Shown: one piece after another, positions 1 through 7,067 of the stretch
How positions within the stretch are numbered: the stretch's first letter is position 1
Layout of the letters: every line of letters begins with the position of its first letter
Assembly: GCF_947500995.1 (NCBI RefSeq)
Contig: NZ_CANMUA010000001.1
Location: 558,001-622,000, forward strand
Direction: 5' to 3'
Length of the DNA: 64,000 nucleotides
Origin: an uncultured Serinicoccus sp.
GTDB taxonomy: Bacteria > Actinomycetota > Actinomycetes > Actinomycetales > Dermatophilaceae
Program-made: the position numbers and the translations under genes
The notes under the pieces: model-generated
What the model saw: the letters and a program-made list of their open reading frames with translations, nothing else
Database searches by the model: none
Told to the model about the DNA's origin: nothing

Positions 1-1053
1 CGTGCCGTCGCTGCCGACCCCGGTGGCCAGCGCGGTCAGCTCGGCGCCGCGCACGAAGCGCAGGAGGAACTGCTCGGTCATCCGGACCCCCCGGATCTTG
101 GCCTCCTCGATGGTCTGGCTGCGGGTGGTGAGCAGGCCCCGGGTGGTGCGGATCTTGCCCCCGGCCTCGCGCACGAGGCTGAGGTTCCACCAGTTCAGCA
201 CGTAGGAGGCCGTGGACACGACCACCCAGCCGAGGACCACCACGACGGTCGCGCCGGCGACGAGGACGAGCAGGGCCTGCGCCGCCACCCAGCCCCACGC
301 GTCCTGCGCGACCTCGGTCTCGTCGAGCGGCAGGTCGTCGCCGAACTGGCCGAGCACACCGACGGCGCCGGCGACCACGACGAGGCTGGACAGGCTGAAC
401 GGCGCGTACCGGAGCCACCCCCAGTCGATCCGGGCCAGCTCGGTGTCCTCACCGCGGCGCGGCCCGCCCGTCCGGGCGGCGTCCTCGGACCCGCCCGCCG
501 CACCCGGCTCCTCGGTCTCGTCCACCTCGGCGGCGCTGGATCGCTGCAGCAGGTAGACCCGCAGCGAGGAGGCCTGGTCGCGGGTGAGCCCGTCGAGCTC
601 GATCTGCGAGTCGTCGACCCCGGTCCCGACCTTGGCCTTGGTGAGCCCGAGGACGCGGTGGATCGGGGTGGACTCCAGGTCGACGCTGCGGATGCGGTCC
701 AGCGGGGCCGTCACCACCTTGCGGCTCAGCACCCCGGTGCGCAGCTGCAGCTGCTCCTGGGTGAACCGGTAGCGGGTGAAGAACCAGGCGAGGACCCCGA
801 ACAGCACGGCCAGGACGGCGAAGACCGGGGCGGCCCAGAACCAGAAGCTGTTCCCGTCGCCACGGGTCACGCCGAAGACGACCAGGACGAGCGGCACGAT
901 CATCGAGCGGATGGCTCGCACCGGGTGGACGAGCAGCATGCGCGGGCTCAGGCGCTGCCAGTCCTGCGCCCCGCCCACCCCCGGCGGTGGTGGCGGGGTG
1001 CCCGGGTCGGCCGGGGCGAGGGGCTCGCCCGTGGGGGGCGGCAGCGCGGTCAC
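1..1053 (-). CDS. PH domain-containing membrane protein, YdbT-like (3' end outside window)
   Basis: The reading frame is open from the GTG at 1053 to the window edge (351 codons), so the C-terminus is missing. A proline-rich N-terminus is followed by a conserved-looking LSPRMLLVHPVRAIRSM stretch and two hydrophobic segments, then PH-like beta-strand sequence. Near the edge, RTTRGLLTTRSQTIEEAKIRG is the pattern of bacterial PH domain (bPH2/YdbT) proteins. The role of this membrane family is poorly defined; it usually sits beside a short YdbS partner, as here. The GTG start overlaps the stop of that upstream gene by four bases (GTGA), implying coupled translation. Confidence 0.85.
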   Translation of the reverse strand, partial: MTALPPPTGEPLAPADPGTPPPPPGVGGAQDWQRLSPRMLLVHPVRAIRSMIVPLVLVVFGVTRGDGNSFWFWAAPVFAVLAVLFGVLAWFFTRYRFTQEQLQLRTGVLSRKVVTAPLDRIRSVDLESTPIHRVLGLTKAKVGTGVDDSQIELDGLTRDQASSLRVYLLQRSSAAEVDETEEPGAAGGSEDAARTGGPRRGEDTELARIDWGWLRYAPFSLSSLVVVAGAVGVLGQFGDDLPLDETEVAQDAWGWVAAQALLVLVAGATVVVVLGWVVVSTASYVLNWWNLSLVREAGGKIRTTRGLLTTRSQTIEEAKIRGVRMTEQFLLRFVRGAELTALATGVGSDGT

Positions 1054-1571
1054 GTCGCGTCGCCGCGCGTCTGCCCGGTCACCCGCGCGAGCTCGGCGGT
1101 GACCCGGTCGGCGACGTCGGTGTCCAGGCAGGTGAGCCGGATCGGCCCGGCCGCCGAGGCGGTGGTGACGGTGACGTTGGCCAGCCGGAAGATCCGCATG
1201 AGCGGACCCCGCTCGGTGTCGACGGTCTGCACCCGCGACAGCGGGGCGATGCGCTGGTCCCGGGACAGCCACCCGGTCTGGGCGAAGACCCGCTCCCCGG
1301 TGACCTCCCACCGGGTGCGGCGGTAGCGGATGATCGGCTCCAGCGCCTGCTCCACGACCGTGTAGACGAGGATGGCCACGAAGACCGGCCCGAGCCACCG
1401 CTGCACCCCGTCGGGCACGAACCAGTAGACCGCGAACAGGACGCCCCAGACGACGACGGCGCCGAGGAAGCCCTGGAGGGCCCAGTAGCGCACCGCCCGC
1501 GGGCTCACCTGGTGCGCCGGCTCGTGCAGCGGCGCGGCGTCGGGCACGGAGGAGGGCTGCGTCACGGTCAT
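1050..1571 (-). CDS. PH domain-containing membrane protein, YdbS-like
   Basis: A 173-residue protein with two adjacent transmembrane segments (about residues 30-70) followed by a PH-like domain whose core [20 protein letters not shown] matches the bacterial PH (bPH2/YdbS) signature. It is the small partner of the larger YdbT-like protein downstream. Its ATG at 1571 overlaps the argF stop by four bases (ATGA) and its own TGA overlaps the next GTG, so argF, ydbS-like and ydbT-like form one translationally coupled unit. Function unknown; membrane location is inferred from the hydrophobic segments. Confidence 0.85.
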   Translation of the reverse strand: MTVTQPSSVPDAAPLHEPAHQVSPRAVRYWALQGFLGAVVVWGVLFAVYWFVPDGVQRWLGPVFVAILVYTVVEQALEPIIRYRRTRWEVTGERVFAQTGWLSRDQRIAPLSRVQTVDTERGPLMRIFRLANVTVTTASAAGPIRLTCLDTDVADRVTAELARVTGQTRGDAT

Positions 1572-2572
1572 GCGAGCGTCGCCACCAGGAGCGCCTTGAT
1601 GGTGTGCAGGCGGTTCTCCGCCTGGTCGAAGACGATGCTGGCACCGGACTCGAAGACCTCGTCGGTGACCTCCAGCCCGTCCGCGAGCTCTGGATGGATG
1701 CTCATGAGCTGCTCCCCCACCTCGGTGTCCGTGTCGTGGAACGCCGGCAGGCAGTGCATGAACACGGCCTGCGGGTTCCCGGTCGCCTCCATCATCGCGC
1801 GGTCCACCCGGAAGGGCAGCAGCAGGTCGATCCGCTCCTGCCAGGCGCTGGCCGGCTCCCCCATGGAGACCCAGACATCGGTATGCACGGCGTCCACCCC
1901 GGCGACCGCCTCGCGGGGGTCCTCGGTCACCGTCAGCCGGGCGCGGGTGCCTCCGGCGACCTCCTCGCACAGGGCGACCACCTCGGGCGCGGGCTGCAGG
2001 CCCGCGGGGGCACCAATCCGCACGTCGCACCCCAGCTTGGCCCCGAGGAGCAGCAGCGAGTGGCCGGTGTTGTTGCGGGCGTCGCCCAGGTAGGCGAAGG
2101 ACGTCTCGGACCACGGCTTGGCCACGTGCTCGCGCATGGTGAGGGCGTCGGCGAGCATCTGCGTGGGGTGCCACTCGTCGGTGAGGCCGTTGTAGACCGG
2201 CACCCCGGCATACCGGTGCAGCTGCTCGACGGTCGCCTGTGCCGACCCGCGGTACTGGATCGCGTCGTACATCCGGCCCAGCACGCGCGCGGTGTCCTTG
2301 ATCGACTCCTTGTGCCCGATCTGGCTGCTGCGGGGGTCGAGGAAGGTGGTGGCCGCGCCCTGGTCGGCGGCGGCGACCTCGAAGGCGCTGCGGGTGCGGG
2401 TGGAGGTCTTCTCGAAGACGAGGGCGATGGACCGGCCGACCAGGCGTCGCTGCTCGGTGCGGGACCGCTTGGCCGCCTTGAGCTCGGCGGCGAGGTCCAG
2501 CAGCGCGAGGATCTCCTCGGGGGTCTCCTCGACCAGGGACAGCAGGCTGCGTCCCCGCAGGTCGACGGCCAT
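1568..2572 (-). CDS. argF: Ornithine carbamoyltransferase
   Basis: A 334-residue OTCase that joins carbamoyl phosphate and ornithine to make citrulline (arginine synthesis, or arginine breakdown if the enzyme is catabolic). The carbamoyl-phosphate motif STRTR is at about 57-61, SMG lies in the WVSMGEP loop and the catalytic HCLP begins near 273. I chose ATG 2572 rather than a more upstream codon because a GGGAG ribosome site lies 8 bases before it and [11 protein letters not shown] fits the family N-terminus. No other arg gene is nearby, and the length and TEVGEQ stretch resemble both ArgF and ArcB, so the anabolic/catabolic choice is open. It heads an operon with two PH-domain genes. Confidence 0.93.
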   Translation of the reverse strand: MAVDLRGRSLLSLVEETPEEILALLDLAAELKAAKRSRTEQRRLVGRSIALVFEKTSTRTRSAFEVAAADQGAATTFLDPRSSQIGHKESIKDTARVLGRMYDAIQYRGSAQATVEQLHRYAGVPVYNGLTDEWHPTQMLADALTMREHVAKPWSETSFAYLGDARNNTGHSLLLLGAKLGCDVRIGAPAGLQPAPEVVALCEEVAGGTRARLTVTEDPREAVAGVDAVHTDVWVSMGEPASAWQERIDLLLPFRVDRAMMEATGNPQAVFMHCLPAFHDTDTEVGEQLMSIHPELADGLEVTDEVFESGASIVFDQAENRLHTIKALLVATLA

Positions 2573-2670
2573 GGCAGGCTCCCTTCGTGGGTCGGGCACG
2601 CACCGCGCCGGGGGTGCGCTGGTGCGGGGTCAGCGTAGTCCGGACGCGGGTCCGCGTGGCCCCGGGGGAC

Positions 2671-2706
2671 GAGAAACGGCCCCGCCCGTGGGCGGGGCCG
2701 TTTCTC
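2671..2706 (-). terminator. Perfect 17-bp hairpin terminator after tRNA-Ala
   Basis: Arms at 2671-2687 and 2690-2706 are exact inverted repeats (GAGAAACGGCCCCGCCC and its complement) with a two-base centre. Read on the minus strand it begins 10 bases after the tRNA-Ala 3' end and its last arm ends TTTCTC, a weak T tract. It separates the tRNA from argF and could work in both directions. Confidence 0.85.
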
Positions 2707-2716
2707 GGTCACCGGG

Positions 2717-2789
2717 TGGAGCTGAGGGGAATCGAACCCCTGACCTTCTCATTGCGAACGAGACGCGCTACCAACTGCGCCACAGCCCC
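2717..2789 (-). tRNA. tRNA-Ala (anticodon CGC)
   Basis: 73 bases. The acceptor arm GGGGCTG pairs with CAGCTCC (one G-T pair) and the discriminator is A. The anticodon stem TCTCG/TGAGA encloses the loop TTCGCAA, giving CGC, which reads Ala GCG. The T arm contains TTCGATT between AGGGG and CCCCT. CCA is not encoded. A strong hairpin follows. Confidence 0.95.
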
Positions 2790-2849
2790 GTGTGCGTGTC
2801 CAGACTATACAGACCAGCCCGGCGCCGACCCAAACGCCGGTGGCACCGG

Positions 2850-3854
2850 TCAGCCCACGCGGTCGATGCGGGGGAGGTCCTCGAACTCCTCCTCCAGCGC
2901 CATCTCCGTGCCGTCCGCCGGGAGCTGGCCGGAACCGCTGCTGGGCTGGGGAGCACCGCGGTAGGCGCGGGCCTTGAGGGTGTAGGTCGGCGGCGGCACC
3001 GGGGTCGGGCTCCACGAGCCCGGTTCGGCCGGCGCGGGCTCGTCGGCCACCGCGGTCCGGGTCGGTGCCGGAGCCAGTCCGGCCTCGACCTCGTCGATGT
3101 CGAATAGGGCGGGTCGGGCCGGTTCGAGGTCCACCGCGCGGCGGGCCGGACGCGCGGCGGCGACCGCTCCGGCGGCGGCCCGGGCCTGCGCCGCGAGCGG
3201 GGAGTCCTGCGCCTGCGGCGTCGTGCTGACCGGTGCGCCGGCGTCGTCGGCGGCCGGTCGTCCGGCGCGCGCGGGAGCGCTGTCGGCACGACGACCGGGA
3301 CCGTCGCCGACCGCGGCACGGCCGGCGGCCGGACGGCCGGGGGCGGCCGAGCGAGGGCGCCTGCGGCCCGCGCGGGCCGAGCGGCGCACGAGCAGGAGGG
3401 TCACGCCGAGCACCCCGACACCGGCGAAGCTCCACCACCACCCCAGCACGGGGCTGACCCCGAGCGAGACCAGGGCGACCATGACGACCGACGCGCCGAG
3501 CAGCGCCACGGCGCGCAGCCGGGCGGCTCGGCGGGCCCGGCGCACGGCAGGGCTCGGACCCACGGCGGTCGCGCCCGCGGGCTGTCGGGCGGCTGCCGGG
3601 CGCCCGCCGCGCTTGACCGTGACCTCGGGGCGGGCCGGTCGCAGCGGCGAGACGGTGTAGGCGGCGGGGGCCTGGTCGGCCACGTCCGGGCGGGGCAGCG
3701 CGCGTCGCCGTTCCAGGACGCGCATGGCCTCGGAGAATCGGTCGACCGACCGGGCCGTCGCGAGGTGCTCGCGGCGGCGCACCCAGTGCTGGACCAGGTA
3801 GACAGCCCACACCGCCAGGATGACGACGAAGATGAGACTGCTGACCGGGGGCAC
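2850..3854 (-). CDS. sepX: SepX/GlpR-family divisome protein
   Basis: A 334-residue protein with an N-terminal transmembrane helix (about 5-22: SLIFVVILAVWAVYLVQHW), the family hallmark RSVDRFSEAMRVLERRR (about 35-51), a central pair of transmembrane helices (about 120-160) and a long Ala/Pro/Arg-rich tail. SepX is an actinobacterial membrane protein of the cell-division site known from Streptomyces. The GTG at 3854 has no ribosome site but is preceded 6 bases upstream by TACCGT, so the mRNA is probably leaderless. The neighbours (acetyltransferase, moeA, folate cyclo-ligase) match the usual actinobacterial surroundings of this gene, although galU is absent. Confidence 0.85.
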   Translation of the reverse strand: MPPVSSLIFVVILAVWAVYLVQHWVRRREHLATARSVDRFSEAMRVLERRRALPRPDVADQAPAAYTVSPLRPARPEVTVKRGGRPAAARQPAGATAVGPSPAVRRARRAARLRAVALLGASVVMVALVSLGVSPVLGWWWSFAGVGVLGVTLLLVRRSARAGRRRPRSAAPGRPAAGRAAVGDGPGRRADSAPARAGRPAADDAGAPVSTTPQAQDSPLAAQARAAAGAVAAARPARRAVDLEPARPALFDIDEVEAGLAPAPTRTAVADEPAPAEPGSWSPTPVPPPTYTLKARAYRGAPQPSSGSGQLPADGTEMALEEEFEDLPRIDRVG

Positions 3855-3952
3855 GAGACCACGGTAGGCGTCCCGCCGGGACGATCCGCTGAGGTCGCCG
3901 GAGTGTCGCCGGAGTTTCTCCTGTGCCTGGTGGGGGCGGCCGTGTGCGCAGC

Positions 3953-3991
3953 CGTGCGCGTCCGTGGCCCGACGAGGGCCACGAGGGCACA
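3953..3991. repeat. Divergent copy of the 39-bp palindromic intergenic repeat
   Basis: This contains the inner arms GTGGCCC (3963-3969) and GGGCCAC (3975-3981) around GACGA, with outer GTGCGCG and GGGCACAC arms that pair only partly. It lies between sepX and the acetyltransferase gene and matches the layout of the better copies at 38-39 kb and 49.6-49.9 kb. Confidence 0.6.
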
Positions 3992-4006
3992 CGGTCGGGT
4001 GCGCGC

Positions 4007-4633
4007 TCAGCCGGCGCGGCCGTGCAGGCTCGCGACCAGGCCCCCCGGGGCGTACCCGCCCGGGCGCAGGTCCTCGGCGAGGACCGCGAAGGAACGGTGG
4101 TCGGCCCATCCGCCGTCGACGTGCATGAGCCCCCGCTGCCGCCCCTCCTCGGGGATGCCGAGGCGGGCCACGACCGCGAGGGACGCGGCGTTCTCGGGCC
4201 GGATGGCGACCTCGACGCGGTGCAGGCCCACCTCGAGCAGCGCGTGGTCGACCAGGGCGGCCAGCGCCCAGGTCGCCACCCCCCGGCCGGTGGCCCCCCG
4301 GTCCAGCCAGTAGCCCGCCCACCCCGAGCGCCGGGCCCCCCAGAGCACGTCGAAGAGCTGCATCTGGCCCAGGACGCGGCCGTCCACGTCGATGACGAAG
4401 GGCAGGGTCAACCCGTCGCGGGCCGCACGGTCGTTGACCCGGCGCATCTGGTGGAAGGGCAGACCCCCCGAGCGGTCCTGCGGTGCCGTCGACTCCCAGG
4501 GCCGCAGCCAGGCGGCGTTGCGGCGGCGCAGGTCCTCCCACCCCGCGCGGTCGGCGCGGCTCAGCCCGCGCAGGGTGAGCTGCCGACCGTCCGGGAGCTC
4601 CTGGCTCACCCGCACCGGCCACGCCCAGCTCAC
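4007..4633 (-). CDS. GNAT family N-acetyltransferase (RimJ/RimL-like)
   Basis: A 208-residue single-domain GNAT protein. RGATGRGVATWALAALVDHAL (about 125-145) is the acetyl-CoA pyrophosphate loop, and LHRVEVAIRPENAASLAVVARLG is the RimJ/RimL-type motif B region. Such enzymes acetylate protein N-termini or small amines; the substrate here cannot be read from sequence. The GTG at 4633 overlaps the moaC stop (GTGA), so it is translated in the moeA-moaC operon. The same acetyltransferase commonly sits beside moeA and sepX in actinobacteria. Confidence 0.88.
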   Translation of the reverse strand: MSWAWPVRVSQELPDGRQLTLRGLSRADRAGWEDLRRRNAAWLRPWESTAPQDRSGGLPFHQMRRVNDRAARDGLTLPFVIDVDGRVLGQMQLFDVLWGARRSGWAGYWLDRGATGRGVATWALAALVDHALLEVGLHRVEVAIRPENAASLAVVARLGIPEEGRQRGLMHVDGGWADHRSFAVLAEDLRPGGYAPGGLVASLHGRAG

Positions 4634-5106
4634 TCCTGGCGCACCCAGTCCCCGGAGCGCCCGCCGGACTTGGCGACCACCCTGACGCCGGTCACGACGG
4701 CCAGCCGGTCGACCGCCTTGACCATGTCGATGAGCGCGAGCGCGGCCACGCTGACGCAGGTCAGCGCCTCCATCTCGATGCCGGTCCGGTCCGCGGTGCG
4801 CACGGTCGCGGTGATCTCCACGCCGCCGTCGTCGACCTCGAGGTCCACCGTGACGCCGTGGATGGCCACCGGGTGGCACAACGGCACCAGGTCGGGCGTG
4901 CGCTTGGCGGCCTGGATGCCCGCGACGCGCGCGACACCGAGGGCGTCACCCTTGGGCACCGTCCCACCGCGGAGCGCCGCGACGGCCTCCTCCGAGAGGT
5001 CGACGCGCCCGCGCGCGGTCGCCGTGCGCGCGGTGACCTCCTTGCCGCTGACGTCGACCATGTGGGCCGTCCCGTCGGCCCGCAGGTGGGTGAGCGGGTC
5101 ATTCAT
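4630..5106 (-). CDS. moaC: Cyclic pyranopterin monophosphate synthase MoaC
   Basis: A 158-residue enzyme of molybdenum cofactor synthesis that, after MoaA, rearranges the GTP-derived intermediate into cyclic pyranopterin monophosphate. All landmarks are visible: HMVDVSGK (15-22), KGDALGVARVAGI (52-64), the LCHPV motif (76-80), MEALT (112-116) and DMVKAVDR (127-134). Length is normal. Its ATG lies inside the last codons of moeA (8-base overlap ATGAATGA), and its stop overlaps the acetyltransferase start. No moaA, moaD or moaE gene is present here. Confidence 0.96.
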   Translation of the reverse strand: MNDPLTHLRADGTAHMVDVSGKEVTARTATARGRVDLSEEAVAALRGGTVPKGDALGVARVAGIQAAKRTPDLVPLCHPVAIHGVTVDLEVDDGGVEITATVRTADRTGIEMEALTCVSVAALALIDMVKAVDRLAVVTGVRVVAKSGGRSGDWVRQE

Positions 5107-6400
5107 CGCCGTCGCCCCGTTCGGCCCCGGCCCGCCCGGACTCCTCCTGCTCGCGCTGGCTCCTCAGCCGCGCGTCGATCTCCGCGCGCGGCCGCAGCAG
5201 CAGCAGCTCCACCTCGGACCCGGGGGCGACCTCCGTGGCCTCGGGGTCGGAGATCGCCAGCGCGTCGGCCCGGGCGAGCGCGGCCACGAGGTGCGATCCG
5301 GCACCGCCCGCCGGGGACACGGCATACGCGCCGGTGGGGTCGCGGTCGATCCGGACCCGGGTGTAGGTCCGCCGGTCCGGCGAGCTGCGCCACCCGGTCG
5401 TCGCGAGACCGGTGGTCCGCCGGCCACCCTCGTCCCTCCCCGCGCGCCGCTGCAGCGCCGGGCGCACGAAGACCTCGAAGCTGACGAGGGTGCTCACCGG
5501 GTTGCCCGGCAGCGTGAAGACCGGCACGTCGCGCCGTCCCAGCACCCCGAAGCCCTGCGGCTTGCCCGGCTGCATCGCCACCTCGACGAACTCCATCGTC
5601 CCCTGCCCGCTGAGCACCTTCTTGACGATGTCGAACTCGCCCTTGCTCACCCCGCCGGTGGTGATGACGACGTCGGCGTGGTCGAGCTGGCGGTGCAGCT
5701 GGCGGCGGGTCGCGCCCTCCTCGTCCGGCAGGTGGCCGAGGTGCACGACGTGGGCGCCGGCCCCGCGCACGAGGGCCTCCAGCATGGGACCGTTGGAGTC
5801 GACGATCTGCCCCGGCCCGACCGGCTCGCCCGGGCGCACCAGCTCGTCCCCGGTGGACAGGATCGCCACCCGCACCGGCCTGATCACCTCCACCTCCTGG
5901 ACCCCCGCCGAGAGCAGCGCCGCGATCTCACCGGCCCCGATGCGGCTGCCCGCCGGCAGCACGAGGTCACCGGCGCGGATGTCCTCGCCCGCCCGCCGGA
6001 TGTGGGCACCCTCCTCGGGGTGCACCCGCAGCTGCGGCTCGTGCGGGTGCCCGTCGGTGTCCTCGACCTTGACGACGGCGTCGGCCCCGTCCGGCATGGG
6101 GGCGCCGGTCATGATGCGCCACACCTGGCCCGGCACCATCTCGTGGCGTGCCTGGTCGCCCGCCGCCACGTCCCCGGTGACCGGCAGCACGACCGGGCTC
6201 TCGGAGGAGGCGCCCTCGAGATCGGCCCGGCGCACGGCATACCCGTCCATCGAGGAGTTGTCGAAGCGCGGCAGGTCGGCCAGGCTGCGGACGTCCGCCG
6301 TGGTGACCAGGCCCAGCGTGCGGCGGACCGGCAGGGTGACGGCGGGGACCGGCTCGATCTGAGCCAGCACGGCGTCCAGGTGCTCGTCGACGGATCTCAT
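5099..6400 (-). CDS. moeA: Molybdopterin molybdotransferase MoeA
   Basis: A 433-residue MoeA that inserts molybdate into adenylylated molybdopterin. FDNSSMDGYAVR (about 45-56) is the family N-terminal motif; IMTGAPMPDGADAVV, ILSTGDELV and TTGGVSKGEFD mark the MoCF-binding domain, followed by TLPGNPVSTLVSFEVFVRPAL and a C-terminal domain IV. The ATG at 6400 has no clear ribosome site but TAGGGT ends 6 bases before it, suggesting a leaderless transcript divergent from the folate cyclo-ligase gene. It is first in the moeA-moaC-acetyltransferase operon. Confidence 0.95.
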   Translation of the reverse strand: MRSVDEHLDAVLAQIEPVPAVTLPVRRTLGLVTTADVRSLADLPRFDNSSMDGYAVRRADLEGASSESPVVLPVTGDVAAGDQARHEMVPGQVWRIMTGAPMPDGADAVVKVEDTDGHPHEPQLRVHPEEGAHIRRAGEDIRAGDLVLPAGSRIGAGEIAALLSAGVQEVEVIRPVRVAILSTGDELVRPGEPVGPGQIVDSNGPMLEALVRGAGAHVVHLGHLPDEEGATRRQLHRQLDHADVVITTGGVSKGEFDIVKKVLSGQGTMEFVEVAMQPGKPQGFGVLGRRDVPVFTLPGNPVSTLVSFEVFVRPALQRRAGRDEGGRRTTGLATTGWRSSPDRRTYTRVRIDRDPTGAYAVSPAGGAGSHLVAALARADALAISDPEATEVAPGSEVELLLLRPRAEIDARLRSQREQEESGRAGAERGDGDE

Positions 6401-6437
6401 GGCCCCACCCTAGGAGCATGGGCCACAATCGGGCCGT

Positions 6438-7067
6438 ATGAGTGGTGCGCTGCCGGACTACCGCCCCTCGGGCGACGTGGCCGCCGACAAGGCGACCTGG
6501 CGCACCGCGGTGCGGGCCGCCCGCCGCGGGCTCGTCGACGGGTGGTCCGAGCAGGAGCGCGACACCGCGACGCGGGCGCTCGCGGAGGCGGGGCTCGAGC
6601 ACCTGCGGAGGTATGCCGTCGCGCACGGTCGCGACGGTCTCGCCGGGGCGACCGTCACCGCCTACGAGCCGATGCGCACCGAGCCACCGGTCCGGGGGCT
6701 GACCGATGCGCTGCGGCAGGCGGGGGTGCGGGTGCTCGTGCCGGTCACGCTGCAGCGGCCCCGGCTGGACTGGGTCGACCTCGACGACCCGGGACGCGTC
6801 CGCCTGGGCGAGGGGGTGCTGCGGGAGGTCGACCTGGCGTTCGTGCCCGGGCTCGCGGCCTCCCGGGCCGGGGTCCGGCTCGGTCAGGGTGGGGGGTACT
6901 ACGACACCGTCCTCCCCCGGCTGCGCCGGCTCTCCGGAGGTGCGCCGGTCGTCCTCGTCCTGCACGACCACGAGGTCGTCCCCCAGGTGCCGGCCGCCGG
7001 TCACGACGCGGTCGTGGACGCCGTGCTGCGACCCGCGACGGGGGTGCTGCGCCTGCCCCTGCCCTGA
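6438..7067 (+). CDS. 5-formyltetrahydrofolate cyclo-ligase
   Basis: A 209-residue enzyme that converts 5-formyl-THF to 5,10-methenyl-THF with ATP. The C-terminal RLGQGGGYYDTVLPRL (about 151-166) is the nucleotide/folate-binding signature, and the N-terminal basic helix KATWRTAVRAARR is also typical. Length is normal. ATG 6438 follows CACAAT by 8 bases with no ribosome site, so it is probably leaderless and divergent from moeA. Its TGA abuts the stop of the convergent hydrolase gene with no spacer; together they read TGATCA. Confidence 0.92.
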   Translation: MSGALPDYRPSGDVAADKATWRTAVRAARRGLVDGWSEQERDTATRALAEAGLEHLRRYAVAHGRDGLAGATVTAYEPMRTEPPVRGLTDALRQAGVRVLVPVTLQRPRLDWVDLDDPGRVRLGEGVLREVDLAFVPGLAASRAGVRLGQGGGYYDTVLPRLRRLSGGAPVVLVLHDHEVVPQVPAAGHDAVVDAVLRPATGVLRLPLP

